The notes beneath the pieces were generated by a model. It was given only the letters and a program-made list of their open reading frames with translations. It made no database searches and was not told the DNA's origin. Shown piece after piece: positions 16,947 through 24,566 of a stretch of DNA of 64,000 nucleotides (position 1 is its first letter; each line of letters starts with the position of its first letter). This stretch comes from Collinsella sp. Its GTDB lineage: Bacteria > Actinomycetota > Coriobacteriia > Coriobacteriales > Coriobacteriaceae. The stretch is from contig DXMA01000008.1 of the NCBI GenBank assembly GCA_019414445.1, positions 49,945 through 113,944 on the forward strand, in the 5' to 3' direction. Made by a program: the position numbers and the translations under genes.

Positions 16947-17996
16947 ATGGCTGACGATCAGATTAAGCTCACGTCTATGACTGCCGCGAGCGGTTGAGCC
17001 GCTAAGTTGGCTCCTGGAGCCCTCGCCCAGGTCCTGGGCGATTTACCCAATGTGCATAACGACAACTTGCTCGTGGGGTTCGATACCTCCGACGATGCGA
17101 GCGTCTTTCGCGTTGGCGATAACTTGGGTCTCGTGCAGTCCATCGACTTCTTCCCACCGATGGTCGACGACCCGTTTTTGTTTGGCCAGATCGCCGCGGC
17201 AAACTCGCTGTCGGACATCTACGCCATGGGCGGGCGGCCGAGCCATGCCATGAACTTGCTGTGCATCCCGAGCTGTCTGGGCGTTGAGGTTGCCGGTCAG
17301 ATTCTGGCGGGCGGCGCCGACAAGTGCGTCGAGGCGGGTTGCTCCATCGCGGGCGGTCACACCATCAACGACGACGAGCCCAAGTACGGCCTGTCCGTGA
17401 GCGGGTTTGTCGCGCTCGACCGCATGCTCGCCAACAGCGGCGCGCGCGTGGGCGATGCGTTACTGCTGACCAAGGCGGTTGGCTCGGGCATCATCACCAC
17501 GGCCATTAAGGGCGAGCTCATCGAGCGGGACGAGGCCGCAGCCATGTTTGACTCGATGCGCACCCTCAACGAGGCTCCGATTCGTCTGGCCGAGGGACTT
17601 GAGCTTCACGGCTGCACCGACATCACGGGCTTTGGCCTGATCGGGCATGCGTGCGAGATGGCCGAGGGCTCGGGCGTGCAGATTGAGCTTGCGTCGGGGG
17701 CGGTGCCGCTCTTTGACCAGGTGCTCGACATGGCGCGTTTGGGCATTATCCCCGCGGGCTCCTACCGCAACCAGGACTTCTTTGGCCCGCGCGTGACGGC
17801 CGACGAGGACCTTGAGCCGGGCATGCTCGACGCGCTGTACGACCCGCAGACGTCTGGTGGCCTGCTTATCGCGGCACCTGCTGCCGATGTGGATGAGCTT
17901 GCGAGCCGTCTACATGCCGAAGGACGTATCGCCGCCGTCGTCGGTCGCGTGTACGAGCCGGTACCAGGCGGTCCTGCCGTTCGCGTTGTGCATTAA
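16947..17996 (+). CDS. selD: selenide, water dikinase containing selenocysteine (UGA at codon 17)
   Basis: SelD makes selenophosphate from selenide and ATP. The true start is ATG 16947, with GAGGAGG seven bases upstream. Codons 1-16 read MADDQIKLTSMTAASG, then an in-frame TGA at 16995-16997, then AAKLAPGALAQVLGDLPN and a complete SelD body. Codon 17 is exactly the catalytic Cys17 position of E. coli SelD, and the next essential residue, Lys20, is kept; Cys19 is replaced by Ala. Downstream blocks NLLVGFDTSDDASVF, SIAGGHTINDDEPKYGL, TDITGFGLIGHACEMAEG and DPQTSGGLLIA confirm the family. 349 residues including Sec. A hairpin suitable for SelB lies at 17024-17040. Ordinary gene callers would start it at TTG 17007 and lose the active site. 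Confidence 0.95.
17009..17040 (+). promoter_or_regulatory. candidate bacterial SECIS element in selD
   Basis: Two hairpins follow the UGA. GGCTC/GAGCC lies at 17009-17021, then CGCCCAG/CTGGGCG at 17024-17040 with GTC at the tip. The second presents AGGTCC around its apical loop, reminiscent of the GGUC-type loop bound by E. coli SelB, and begins 26 bases after the UGA, within the range known for bacterial SECIS elements. Confidence 0.6.
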
Positions 17997-18055
17997 GGAA
18001 AACCGTTTATGCGACCGCCTACTGTTCTGGGCGGTCCCTTTTGAAAGGAAAAACT

Positions 18056-18682
18056 ATGTCTACCAAAATTGAAGTCAATGCCATGGGCGATGCCTGCCCG
18101 CTGCCCGTCGTCAAGACGCTCAAAGCCCTGAAGCAACTCGATGGCGAGGGCACAGTCGTGACCTCGGTCGACAACGAGACCGCCGTCAAGAACATCTCGA
18201 AGATGGCGCAGGAGAAGGGCTGCACGGCCTCAGTCGAGAAGGTTTCTGACGCTGAGTGGCACGTGACCGTCGCGACCGCCGGTGCCGTGGCCGTTGCGGA
18301 CCCCGAGCAGGACGGCGCCGCTTTCTGCGACGCCAGCGCCGGCAAGGGCAAACTTGTCATTTCCGTCTATACCGATTGCATGGGCCGTGGCGACGACGAG
18401 CTGGGCCACAAGCTCATGAAGGCGTTTGTCTTTGCCGTGACGCAGCAGGAGGAGCTGCCCGTGACCATGCTGTTCTACAACGGCGGTGCCAAGCTCACCG
18501 TCGAGGGCTCGCCGGTGCTCGATGACCTGAAGGGCTTGGCGGAGCAGGGTGTCGAGATTCTCACCTGCGGTACCTGCCTCGACCACTATGGCATTAAAGA
18601 CCAGCTTGCGGTGGGCGAGGTCACCAACATGTACGTGATCGTGGAGAAGATGGAGCAGGCCGTGCGCGTCGTGCGCCCGTAG
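18056..18682 (+). CDS. yedF: selenium metabolism protein YedF (TusA-like domain plus DsrE-like domain)
   Basis: A 208-residue protein with an N-terminal SirA/TusA domain, whose CPxP motif appears as DACPLPVVKTLKAL near residue 14, and a C-terminal DsrE/F-like domain from about residue 100 with VISVYTDCMGRGDDELG and the cysteine pair TCGTCLDHYG. This architecture is the YedF family found beside selD and thought to carry selenium or sulfur as a persulfide/perselenide. ATG 18056 follows GAAAGGAAAAAC. It is 59 bases after selD and 19 before the DUF3343 gene, in one operon. Confidence 0.9.
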   Translation: MSTKIEVNAMGDACPLPVVKTLKALKQLDGEGTVVTSVDNETAVKNISKMAQEKGCTASVEKVSDAEWHVTVATAGAVAVADPEQDGAAFCDASAGKGKLVISVYTDCMGRGDDELGHKLMKAFVFAVTQQEELPVTMLFYNGGAKLTVEGSPVLDDLKGLAEQGVEILTCGTCLDHYGIKDQLAVGEVTNMYVIVEKMEQAVRVVRP

Positions 18683-18701
18683 CGTATTGGTTGGAGTTGC
18701 C

Positions 18702-18953
18702 ATGAGGGAGAAGCGCCCGGCGCTTGTCATCACGTTTCCCACCACGGCGGCCGCCATGGGTTGCGAATCCCTGTGCATCGAGCGCGGTCTTCCCGGGCGG
18801 ACGATTCCCGTGCCCGGGGAGGTCGCTGCCGGCTGCGGTTTGGCGTGGAAGGCGTTGCCTGCCGATGAGGAACTGCTGCGCGGCGAACTTGCCTCGGCGG
18901 GCGTTCCCACCGAGGGCTTCACCGTGATCGATATGTGGGAGGTCGTGCGATGA
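18702..18953 (+). CDS. DUF3343 small protein, putative Se/S carrier
   Basis: An 83-residue protein of the DUF3343 family. FPTTAAAMGCESLCIERGLPG and PGEVAAGCGLAWK show the conserved cysteines of a small thiol carrier; proteins of this family are usually encoded next to yedF and a class V aminotransferase. ATG 18702 is preceded by GGAG. Its TGA overlaps the next start as ATGA, so translation of the two is probably coupled. The carrier role is inferred from cysteines and neighbours, not from demonstrated function. Confidence 0.8.
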   Translation: MREKRPALVITFPTTAAAMGCESLCIERGLPGRTIPVPGEVAAGCGLAWKALPADEELLRGELASAGVPTEGFTVIDMWEVVR

Positions 18954-20089
18954 TCTATCTGGATAACGCGGCAACGACCATGCACAAGCCGCAGGTGGTC
19001 ATCGATGCCGTGACGCAGGCGATGTGCTCGCTCGGCAATGCCGGGCGCGGCGCCACGTCGGGTGCCCTCGATGCCGCTCGTACGATTCACGCTTGCCGTG
19101 CCAAGCTCGCGCGCCTTTTGGGTTGCCCGAGGGCGGACCATGTGTGCTTTACGCCCAACTCCACGGCGGCGCTCAACACCGCCATCAACGGGGTGGTGCG
19201 CCCCGGCGACCATGTGGTCACAACGGTGCTCGAGCACAACTCCGTACTGCGTCCGCTCAACCGCCTGGCGGCAGAGCAGGGTGTGACGGTTGAGCATGCG
19301 GGCTGTGATACCAACGGCGTGCTCGACTACGACGAGCTCGAGCGGCTTGTCACGCCCGGTACGCGTGCTGTGGTGGTGACGCACGCCTCCAATGTGACCG
19401 GCAACGCGGTCGACATTGCGCGCGTGGCTGCCATCGCGCATGCGGCCGGTGCGCTGGTGATCGTCGACGCCTCGCAGTCTGCCGGCACGGCGCATATCGA
19501 TATGCAGGCCATGGGCCTCGACATTGTGTGCTTTACCGGCCATAAGGGGCTCATGGGTCCGCAGGGGACCGGCGGCCTGGCCGTGGCGGAGGGCATTGAC
19601 GTGGCTCCGTGGGCCATGGGCGGCACGGGCGTGCACAGCTTCGACCCACTGCAGCCGCTTGAGTGGCCCACGCGCCTTGAGGCGGGCACGCTCAACGGTC
19701 ACGGTATCGCCGGCCTTTCCGCCGGCCTCGACGTTATCGAGGCCCAGGGCGGGGTAGAGGCGATTGCGGCACGCGAACGTGCGCTTGCCGAGCGCTTCCT
19801 CGCCGGCGTTCGCGACATTCCCGGCATTGCGTTCTACGGTGCGTTTGACCAGCCCGTGCGCTCGGCGATCGTTTCGCTTAACGTGGGCGATATCGATTCG
19901 GCCGAGGTCTCGGACGCGCTCATGCAAGGGTGGGGGATTGCGACGCGCCCCGGCGCCCACTGCGCTCCGCTCATGCACCGCGCACTGGGGACCGAGCGCC
20001 AGGGTGTCGTTCGCTTCTCGTTTGGGTATTTCAACACGGACGAGGAAGTCGACACCGCGATTGACGCTCTGCACGATTTAGCCTGCTAA
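18950..20089 (+). CDS. class V aminotransferase, cysteine desulfurase/selenocysteine lyase-like
   Basis: A 379-residue PLP enzyme of the NifS/Csd type that would remove S or Se from cysteine or selenocysteine. The PLP lysine is in CFTGHKGLMGPQGTGGL near residue 202, the cofactor-binding His/Asp part in VIVDASQSAGTAHID, and the catalytic cysteine in RPGAHCAPLMHRALGT near residue 342. This subgroup is the one that co-occurs with SelD, YedF and DUF3343. ATG 18950 overlaps the DUF3343 stop by four bases. A terminator follows at 20104. A role in supplying Se to SelD or to a Mo-site selenium ligand is inferred. Confidence 0.85.
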   Translation: MIYLDNAATTMHKPQVVIDAVTQAMCSLGNAGRGATSGALDAARTIHACRAKLARLLGCPRADHVCFTPNSTAALNTAINGVVRPGDHVVTTVLEHNSVLRPLNRLAAEQGVTVEHAGCDTNGVLDYDELERLVTPGTRAVVVTHASNVTGNAVDIARVAAIAHAAGALVIVDASQSAGTAHIDMQAMGLDIVCFTGHKGLMGPQGTGGLAVAEGIDVAPWAMGGTGVHSFDPLQPLEWPTRLEAGTLNGHGIAGLSAGLDVIEAQGGVEAIAARERALAERFLAGVRDIPGIAFYGAFDQPVRSAIVSLNVGDIDSAEVSDALMQGWGIATRPGAHCAPLMHRALGTERQGVVRFSFGYFNTDEEVDTAIDALHDLAC

Positions 20090-20103
20090 AGCGTATATAC
20101 TTG

Positions 20104-20137
20104 CGGGACGGGTCTTTTGCCCGTCCCGTTTTGTTTC
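20104..20137 (+). terminator. terminator of the selD operon
   Basis: CGGGACGGG (20104-20112) and CCCGTCCCG (20120-20128) with a 7-base loop, followed by TTTTGTTT. Confidence 0.85.
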
Positions 20138-20155
20138 GACCCGAAAGGTGGTCCT

Positions 20156-21514
20156 ATGGCATCATCCGCCCCGCGCGGCCTGCGCTCCGACCATGTCCTC
20201 ACTGTCGGCATCGCCCTGTTCTCGATGCTCTTTGGCGCCGGCAACCTCATTATTCCGCCGCTGCTGGCGCTGCAGGCAGGTTCTGCCACGCCGGTCGCCA
20301 TGCTTGGATTTCTCATTGCCGCCATTGGCCTGCCCGTCATGGGCTTTATCGCCGTGGCGCTTGCCGGAACGGCGCGCGAGCTTGCCGGCCGCGTGCACCC
20401 CAAGTTTGGCGAGTTCTTTGTCGCGGCGGTGTATCTGGCTATCGGCCCGTGTCTGGCCATTCCGCGTACGAGCTCCACAGCCTTCGAGATGCTGGTGCCG
20501 CTGCTGCCCGAGGGCGTCTCGCATGGCACCGCGCGCTCGGTCTTCGCCGTCGCCTTCTTCGTGGTCGCATTTGTGCTCACGCTGCGTCCCGGCGTCATCA
20601 CGCGCGTGCTCGGCCGCATTACGGGCCCCGCGCTCATCGCCCTTATCGTGTTGGTCGTGGGCGCAGCCGTGGTTTCGCCGCTGGGCCCTGCTGCCGCGCC
20701 GCAGGCTCCCTATAATGCCGGTGCTGCCGTGCAGGGCTTTTTGACCGGCTACCAGACCATGGACCTGCTCGCCTCGCTCGCCTTTGGCATCATCATCGCC
20801 GAGACTATCCACGAGCTGGGGGTTACCGTTGACAAGCGCGTTGCCTTCGAGATTTCGCGCTCCGGCGTGATCGCCGGTGTGCTCATGGCCATCATCTACT
20901 GCGGCCTAGCACTTGCCGGCGCGCAGCTCAGCACCGTGATGCCCGATGCCACCAATGGCGCCGCCATCCTCGCTCGCTCTGCCTCCATGCATTTTGGCCT
21001 TGCCGGCACGGTCGTGGTCTTTGCGATCTTCTTCCTCGCCTGCATGAACGTGTGCATCGGCCTCATCAGCTGCTGTTCGCGCTATTTCTGCGAGACGTAT
21101 GTGGTCAAAGGGGGAGCGGAGGCTTCCGAGGAGGCCATGCGCCGGCCCTTTGCGATTCTCGCCTTTGTGTTCGCGGCGTTTTCGTGCGTGCTTTCCAACG
21201 TGGGTCTCGACGTGATCCTCATGTTCTCGGTGCCTATGCTCAACGCCCTGTACCCCGTCGCCATCGTGCTGGTGCTTATGGGTCTGGTGCACGGTTTCTG
21301 CGACGCGCATCCGCAGGTGTGGGTCTGGGTCGGCGGCGTTGTCGCTGTCCAGAGCGTGATCACCTCGGTTCGCGATGCGTTCTTTACGGGCGCGTGGCTG
21401 CCGTTCGATGCGCTGCCGCTGGCAGACATTGGAGCCGCGTGGGCGCCGGTTGCCGTGGTGGCGTTTGTGATCGGCCTGCTCCACAGCCGGTTTGTTGCAC
21501 ATTCGAGGAGCTAG
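20156..21514 (+). CDS. brnQ: branched-chain amino acid:cation symporter
   Basis: A 452-residue polytopic membrane protein of the LIVCS (BrnQ) family, importing Leu, Ile and Val with Na+ or H+. The first helix carries ALFSMLFGAGNLIIPPLLALQAG, a family hallmark, and the segment RTSSTAFEMLVPLLP plus GYQTMDLLASLAFGIII are also characteristic. About twelve hydrophobic segments can be counted. ATG 20156 follows GAAAGGTGG. It is alone between the selD operon and a tRNA pair. The family call is strong; substrate preference is not readable. Confidence 0.88.
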   Translation: MASSAPRGLRSDHVLTVGIALFSMLFGAGNLIIPPLLALQAGSATPVAMLGFLIAAIGLPVMGFIAVALAGTARELAGRVHPKFGEFFVAAVYLAIGPCLAIPRTSSTAFEMLVPLLPEGVSHGTARSVFAVAFFVVAFVLTLRPGVITRVLGRITGPALIALIVLVVGAAVVSPLGPAAAPQAPYNAGAAVQGFLTGYQTMDLLASLAFGIIIAETIHELGVTVDKRVAFEISRSGVIAGVLMAIIYCGLALAGAQLSTVMPDATNGAAILARSASMHFGLAGTVVVFAIFFLACMNVCIGLISCCSRYFCETYVVKGGAEASEEAMRRPFAILAFVFAAFSCVLSNVGLDVILMFSVPMLNALYPVAIVLVLMGLVHGFCDAHPQVWVWVGGVVAVQSVITSVRDAFFTGAWLPFDALPLADIGAAWAPVAVVAFVIGLLHSRFVAHSRS

Positions 21515-21525
21515 GGTATCGTCGC

Positions 21526-21554
21526 TTGCACAGGCGGGGAGTCTCCCCTATAAT
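21526..21554 (+). promoter_or_regulatory. promoter of the tRNA-Pro/tRNA-Gly pair
   Basis: TTGCAC at 21526-21531 and TATAAT at 21549-21554 are 17 bases apart, about 50 bases before tRNA-Pro. This is the cleanest sigma-70-type promoter in the window. Confidence 0.8.
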
Positions 21555-21605
21555 TTCCTTCGCTTTGGGACACGCAAGGTTTAGACCTTAGCTGCTCAAC
21601 ATCTT

Positions 21606-21682
21606 CGGGACGTGGCGCAGTTTGGTAGCGCGCCTGCTTTGGGAGCAGGATGTCGCAGGTTCAAATCCTGTCGTCCCGACCA
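21606..21682 (+). tRNA. tRNA-Pro (anticodon TGG)
   Basis: Acceptor CGGGACG pairs with CGTCCCG; anticodon loop TTTGGGA; T-arm GCAGG-TTCAAAT-CCTGT. CCA is encoded. Confidence 0.97.
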
Positions 21683-21688
21683 TATCTT

Positions 21689-21762
21689 GCGGGCGTAGTT
21701 CAATGGTAGAACCCCAGCCTTCCAAGCTGATGACGCGGGTTCGATTCCCGTCGCCCGCTCCA
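21689..21762 (+). tRNA. tRNA-Gly (anticodon TCC)
   Basis: Acceptor GCGGGCG pairs with CGCCCGC; anticodon loop CTTCCAA; T-loop TTCGATT. CCA is encoded. Six bases separate it from tRNA-Pro. Fragments of its 3' half recur downstream at 21824-21845 and 21948-21965. Confidence 0.97.
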
Positions 21763-21965
21763 TAAGAATTGTTTTAACGGCTTTGGTTTCCTTTGGGGAT
21801 CAGAGCCGTTTTCGTTTACGCGCCGGGCGACGGGAATCGAACCCGGCAGGGTGCGAAGCTGAGAAAATGCGTGAGCATTTTCCAGCGCAGCACGCAAGGG
21901 CCAATGGCCCGCAGCGAAACAAGGGTTTGCGAAGCAAACCCTTGGACTTCCCGTCGCCCGCTCCA
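21763..21965. repeat. tRNA-Gly-derived palindromic element
   Basis: An 18-bp copy of the tRNA 3' end (TTCCCGTCGCCCGCTCCA) lies at 21948-21965 in direct orientation. A 22-bp copy of the T-arm and acceptor lies inverted at 21824-21845. These two copies can pair as the outer stem of a structure whose inside holds GAAAATGC/GCATTTTC, GGGCCA/TGGCCC and AAGGGTTTGC/GCAAACCCTT. It holds no gene. It might be a small mobile or recombination-derived element. Confidence 0.75.
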
Positions 21966-22031
21966 AGCTATATAATCGCAGGCCAATATGCTAATTTGGC
22001 TTGCGTTTATTGTTATACCGTCCGACCTCGC

Positions 22032-22060
22032 GGGGCAAATGAACCAGGAGCGTTTGCCCC
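22032..22060 (+). other. leader hairpin before the formate/nitrite channel
   Basis: GGGGCAAA and TTTGCCCC pair across a 13-base loop, 26 bases before the start codon. There is no T-run. It may affect translation or RNA stability. Confidence 0.4.
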
Positions 22061-22085
22061 AAGTCGTAAGAAAGTAGTGATTGCC

Positions 22086-22922
22086 ATGGCACAGAGTAAG
22101 GCAGAATACCCCATCCCCGACTGCCTGGCGCCTGCCGCAATCGAGACCAAGACCGAGGCCGCCGGCGTTACCAAGGCCAGTCTGCCTGCCTCGAAGGCAT
22201 TTTTGCTCGCCATGTTCGCCGGCGCGTTCATCGCCTTCGGCGGTCTGTTCTTCACGGTCTTTCTGAGCGATGCGTCCCTTGGCTGGGGCGCTCAGCGCTT
22301 TGTGGGTGGCCTTGCTTTTTGCCTGGGGCTGGTGCTCGTGCTTATTTGCGGCGCGGAGCTGTTTACCGGCAACTCGCTTATGGTCTGCGCGCTTAAGAGC
22401 AACAAGATCACGCTCGTCCAGATGCTCAAGGCTTGGGCTATTGTGTGGATCGGCAATTTTGCCGGCGCCCTGTTCGTTGTCTTTTTGATTTACATGGCAG
22501 CTATTTACAAGCTCAACGGCGAGGCCGTCGCCAACGCCATGGTGAGCGTCGCCGCCGGTAAGGTTACGATCGACGCCGTTACCATCTTCTTCCGCGGCAT
22601 TCTGTGCAACATCTTTGTCTGCCTGGCCGTATGGATCGGCACTGCCGGCAAGACCGTGGTCGATAAGGTCGTGGGCTTTTTGCTGCCCATTGCCGCCTTT
22701 GTGGCCTGCGGTTTTGAGCACTGCGTTGCCAACATGTACTTTTTGCCCACGGGCATTTTGATGCACTCCTGCGGCTATGGAGCCGATGTCGCTGGCGCCG
22801 ATGCCCTCAACGCCGCCGGGCTGGCGCTCAACCTTACGGTCGCCACGCTGGGCAATATCGTGGGTGGCGCCCTGATCGTGGCGCTGGGCTACTGGTTTAT
22901 CTACGCCAATAAGGAGGCCTAA
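22086..22922 (+). CDS. focA: formate/nitrite transporter (FNT) channel
   Basis: A 278-residue six-helix channel of the FNT family, passing formate, nitrite or related small anions. Typical segments are FAGAFIAFGGLFFT, CGAELFTGNSLMVCALK, GNFAGALFVVFLIY, FFRGILCNIFVCLAVW and GFEHCVANMYFLP, which contains the conserved central histidine. ATG 22086 is used; a longer frame back to 21783 only reads through the tRNA-derived element. The placement before selA, selB and selC suggests formate, because formate dehydrogenases are common selenoproteins, but no such enzyme is in the window. Confidence 0.88.
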   Translation: MAQSKAEYPIPDCLAPAAIETKTEAAGVTKASLPASKAFLLAMFAGAFIAFGGLFFTVFLSDASLGWGAQRFVGGLAFCLGLVLVLICGAELFTGNSLMVCALKSNKITLVQMLKAWAIVWIGNFAGALFVVFLIYMAAIYKLNGEAVANAMVSVAAGKVTIDAVTIFFRGILCNIFVCLAVWIGTAGKTVVDKVVGFLLPIAAFVACGFEHCVANMYFLPTGILMHSCGYGADVAGADALNAAGLALNLTVATLGNIVGGALIVALGYWFIYANKEA

Positions 22923-22945
22923 AGCCACCAAGCCATAACCGACCA

Positions 22946-23030
22946 AAAAGGGACAGTTTTATTTTGGCAGGTTTTAGACGAGGCGCTTCGACGTCTTGTC
23001 ACGAGCTGCCATAATGGACCTGTCCCTTTT
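22946..23030. repeat. GGGACAG inverted repeat after focA
   Basis: AAAAGGGACAG (22946-22956) and CTGTCCCTTTT (23020-23030) are exact complements; inside, TTGGCAG and CTGCCA also pair. It may end focA transcription and belongs to the GGGAC palindrome class. Confidence 0.7.
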
Positions 23031-23108
23031 GCGTGCGCGCCGGTATTTATTTGCCCGATGACGATCGCGGGGGACCAGCTTTTTATTGAACATGTCGAAA
23101 GGCTTTTC

Positions 23109-24566
23109 ATGAGCGACTGCGAATCCATGTCTGCCGAGGTGCGCGGCCGCCTGCGTTCCATTCCCGCCGTTCACGAGCTGCTTGCCGAGTGGCCGGTCAT
23201 GAAGGCTGCTGGCGATGCAGGCGACACGATGGTACGCGAGGCGATTGACGCCGAGCTCGATGCCGAGCGCGCGGCGATTCGCTCCGGCGCCCCTGCAAGG
23301 AACAAGCGCGAGCTCGCCTTGGCAATTGAGCAGCGGACCCATCGCCTGTCGCTGCCGACCCTGCGCCCTGCCGTCAACGCGACGGGCGTTGTGATTCACA
23401 CCAATCTGGGCCGCGCTCCGCTCGCTCCCGCGGCGGTGCAGGCGGTGACCGATGTCGCCCGAGGCTACAGCACGCTAGAGTATGACGTCTCAACCTGCGC
23501 TCGCGGGGGCCGCAAAGAGCATGCCGCGCGTCTGCTGCGCACGCTCACGGGGGCGCAGGACGCCCTGGTCGTCAACAATAACGCCGCGGCGGTGCTGCTG
23601 GTGCTTGCCGCGCATGCGTGCGGCAAAGAGGTCATCGTGAGTCGCGGCGAGCTGGTCGAGGTGGGCGGTAGCTTCCGCATTCCCGACATCATGGCGGCCT
23701 CGGGCGCCAAGCTTGTCGAGGTGGGCTCGACCAACCGCACGCATCTGGATGATTATCGAAGCGCCATCACGCCCAACACGGCGATGATCCTGAAGGTTCA
23801 TCCTTCCAACTACCGCATCGAGGGCTTCCACGAGGAGGTTTCCGTGGCGGAGCTTTCTGCGCTGGCGCATGAGCACGGGCTTTTGCTTTACGAGGACCAA
23901 GGCTCGGGTGCTTTGCTTGCAGACGGGGTGCTCGCCGATGCGGGGGAGAAGTCCACGTCCGCCTCGCTTTGCGCCGGCGCTGACCTTGTCTCGTGCTCGG
24001 GCGACAAGCTACTCGGTGCTTCGCAGGCGGGCATTATTCTCGGCAGCGACCAGGCGATTGCCACTTGTGCCTCGCATCCGCTGATGCGCGCGCTTCGCCC
24101 CGGCAAGCTCACGCTCGCGGCCCTCGAGGCCACCCTGCGCCTGTATGTGGCCGGTTCCGATACGGCACATCGGGAGATTCCGGTGCTCAACATGCTATCC
24201 GGCGCGCCGGCTCCGCTCGAGCGTCAGGCCAAGCGCCTGCGCGACCGCATGCTGCGTAAACTTCGCGAGGCTCAGTGCGAGGAGGCGGTGGAATTGCAGG
24301 TTGTCGAGGGCGCCTCTGCCCCCGGCGGCGGCTCGCTGCCGACCGTCGAGCTCCCAACATTTTGCGTTGCCGTCTGTCCCGCCGATGGGCGCCTGTCCGC
24401 CGATGGCCTAAAGCGCGCCATGGTTCAAGAACCCGATACGCCGGTTGTGACGCGCGTGCAGCGCGACCAGGTGCTGTTTGACGTCCGCACGCTTTTGCAC
24501 GATACCGACCTTGACCTGTGTGCGTCTGCGTTGACGGATGCCGTGCGGGCGGGTTTGCGTCGATGA
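23109..24566 (+). CDS. selA: L-seryl-tRNA(Sec) selenium transferase
   Basis: A 485-residue PLP enzyme converting Ser-tRNA(Sec) to Sec-tRNA(Sec) with selenophosphate. Family blocks are RPAVNATGVVIHTNLGRAPLA, STLEYDVSTCARGGR, NNNAAAVLLVLAAHA, SRGELVEVGGSFRIPDIM and SCSGDKLLGASQAG, the last with the PLP lysine. ATG 23109 follows GAAAGG. An upstream in-frame start at 23058 is possible but lacks a good site. Its stop overlaps the selB start as ATGA. With selD and selC in the same window, the Sec pathway is complete. Confidence 0.95.
   Translation: MSDCESMSAEVRGRLRSIPAVHELLAEWPVMKAAGDAGDTMVREAIDAELDAERAAIRSGAPARNKRELALAIEQRTHRLSLPTLRPAVNATGVVIHTNLGRAPLAPAAVQAVTDVARGYSTLEYDVSTCARGGRKEHAARLLRTLTGAQDALVVNNNAAAVLLVLAAHACGKEVIVSRGELVEVGGSFRIPDIMAASGAKLVEVGSTNRTHLDDYRSAITPNTAMILKVHPSNYRIEGFHEEVSVAELSALAHEHGLLLYEDQGSGALLADGVLADAGEKSTSASLCAGADLVSCSGDKLLGASQAGIILGSDQAIATCASHPLMRALRPGKLTLAALEATLRLYVAGSDTAHREIPVLNMLSGAPAPLERQAKRLRDRMLRKLREAQCEEAVELQVVEGASAPGGGSLPTVELPTFCVAVCPADGRLSADGLKRAMVQEPDTPVVTRVQRDQVLFDVRTLLHDTDLDLCASALTDAVRAGLRR

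Noticed and set aside
16995..16997. TGA in selD as a nonsense mutation making a pseudogene
   Set aside because: It falls exactly on the catalytic Cys position, the frame is intact on both sides, a strong ribosome site precedes it, and the full Sec machinery is in the window.
21745..21965. attL/attR of a prophage or integrative element at tRNA-Gly
   Set aside because: Only 185 bases lie between the direct repeats and they hold no integrase or cargo; at most it is a collapsed site.
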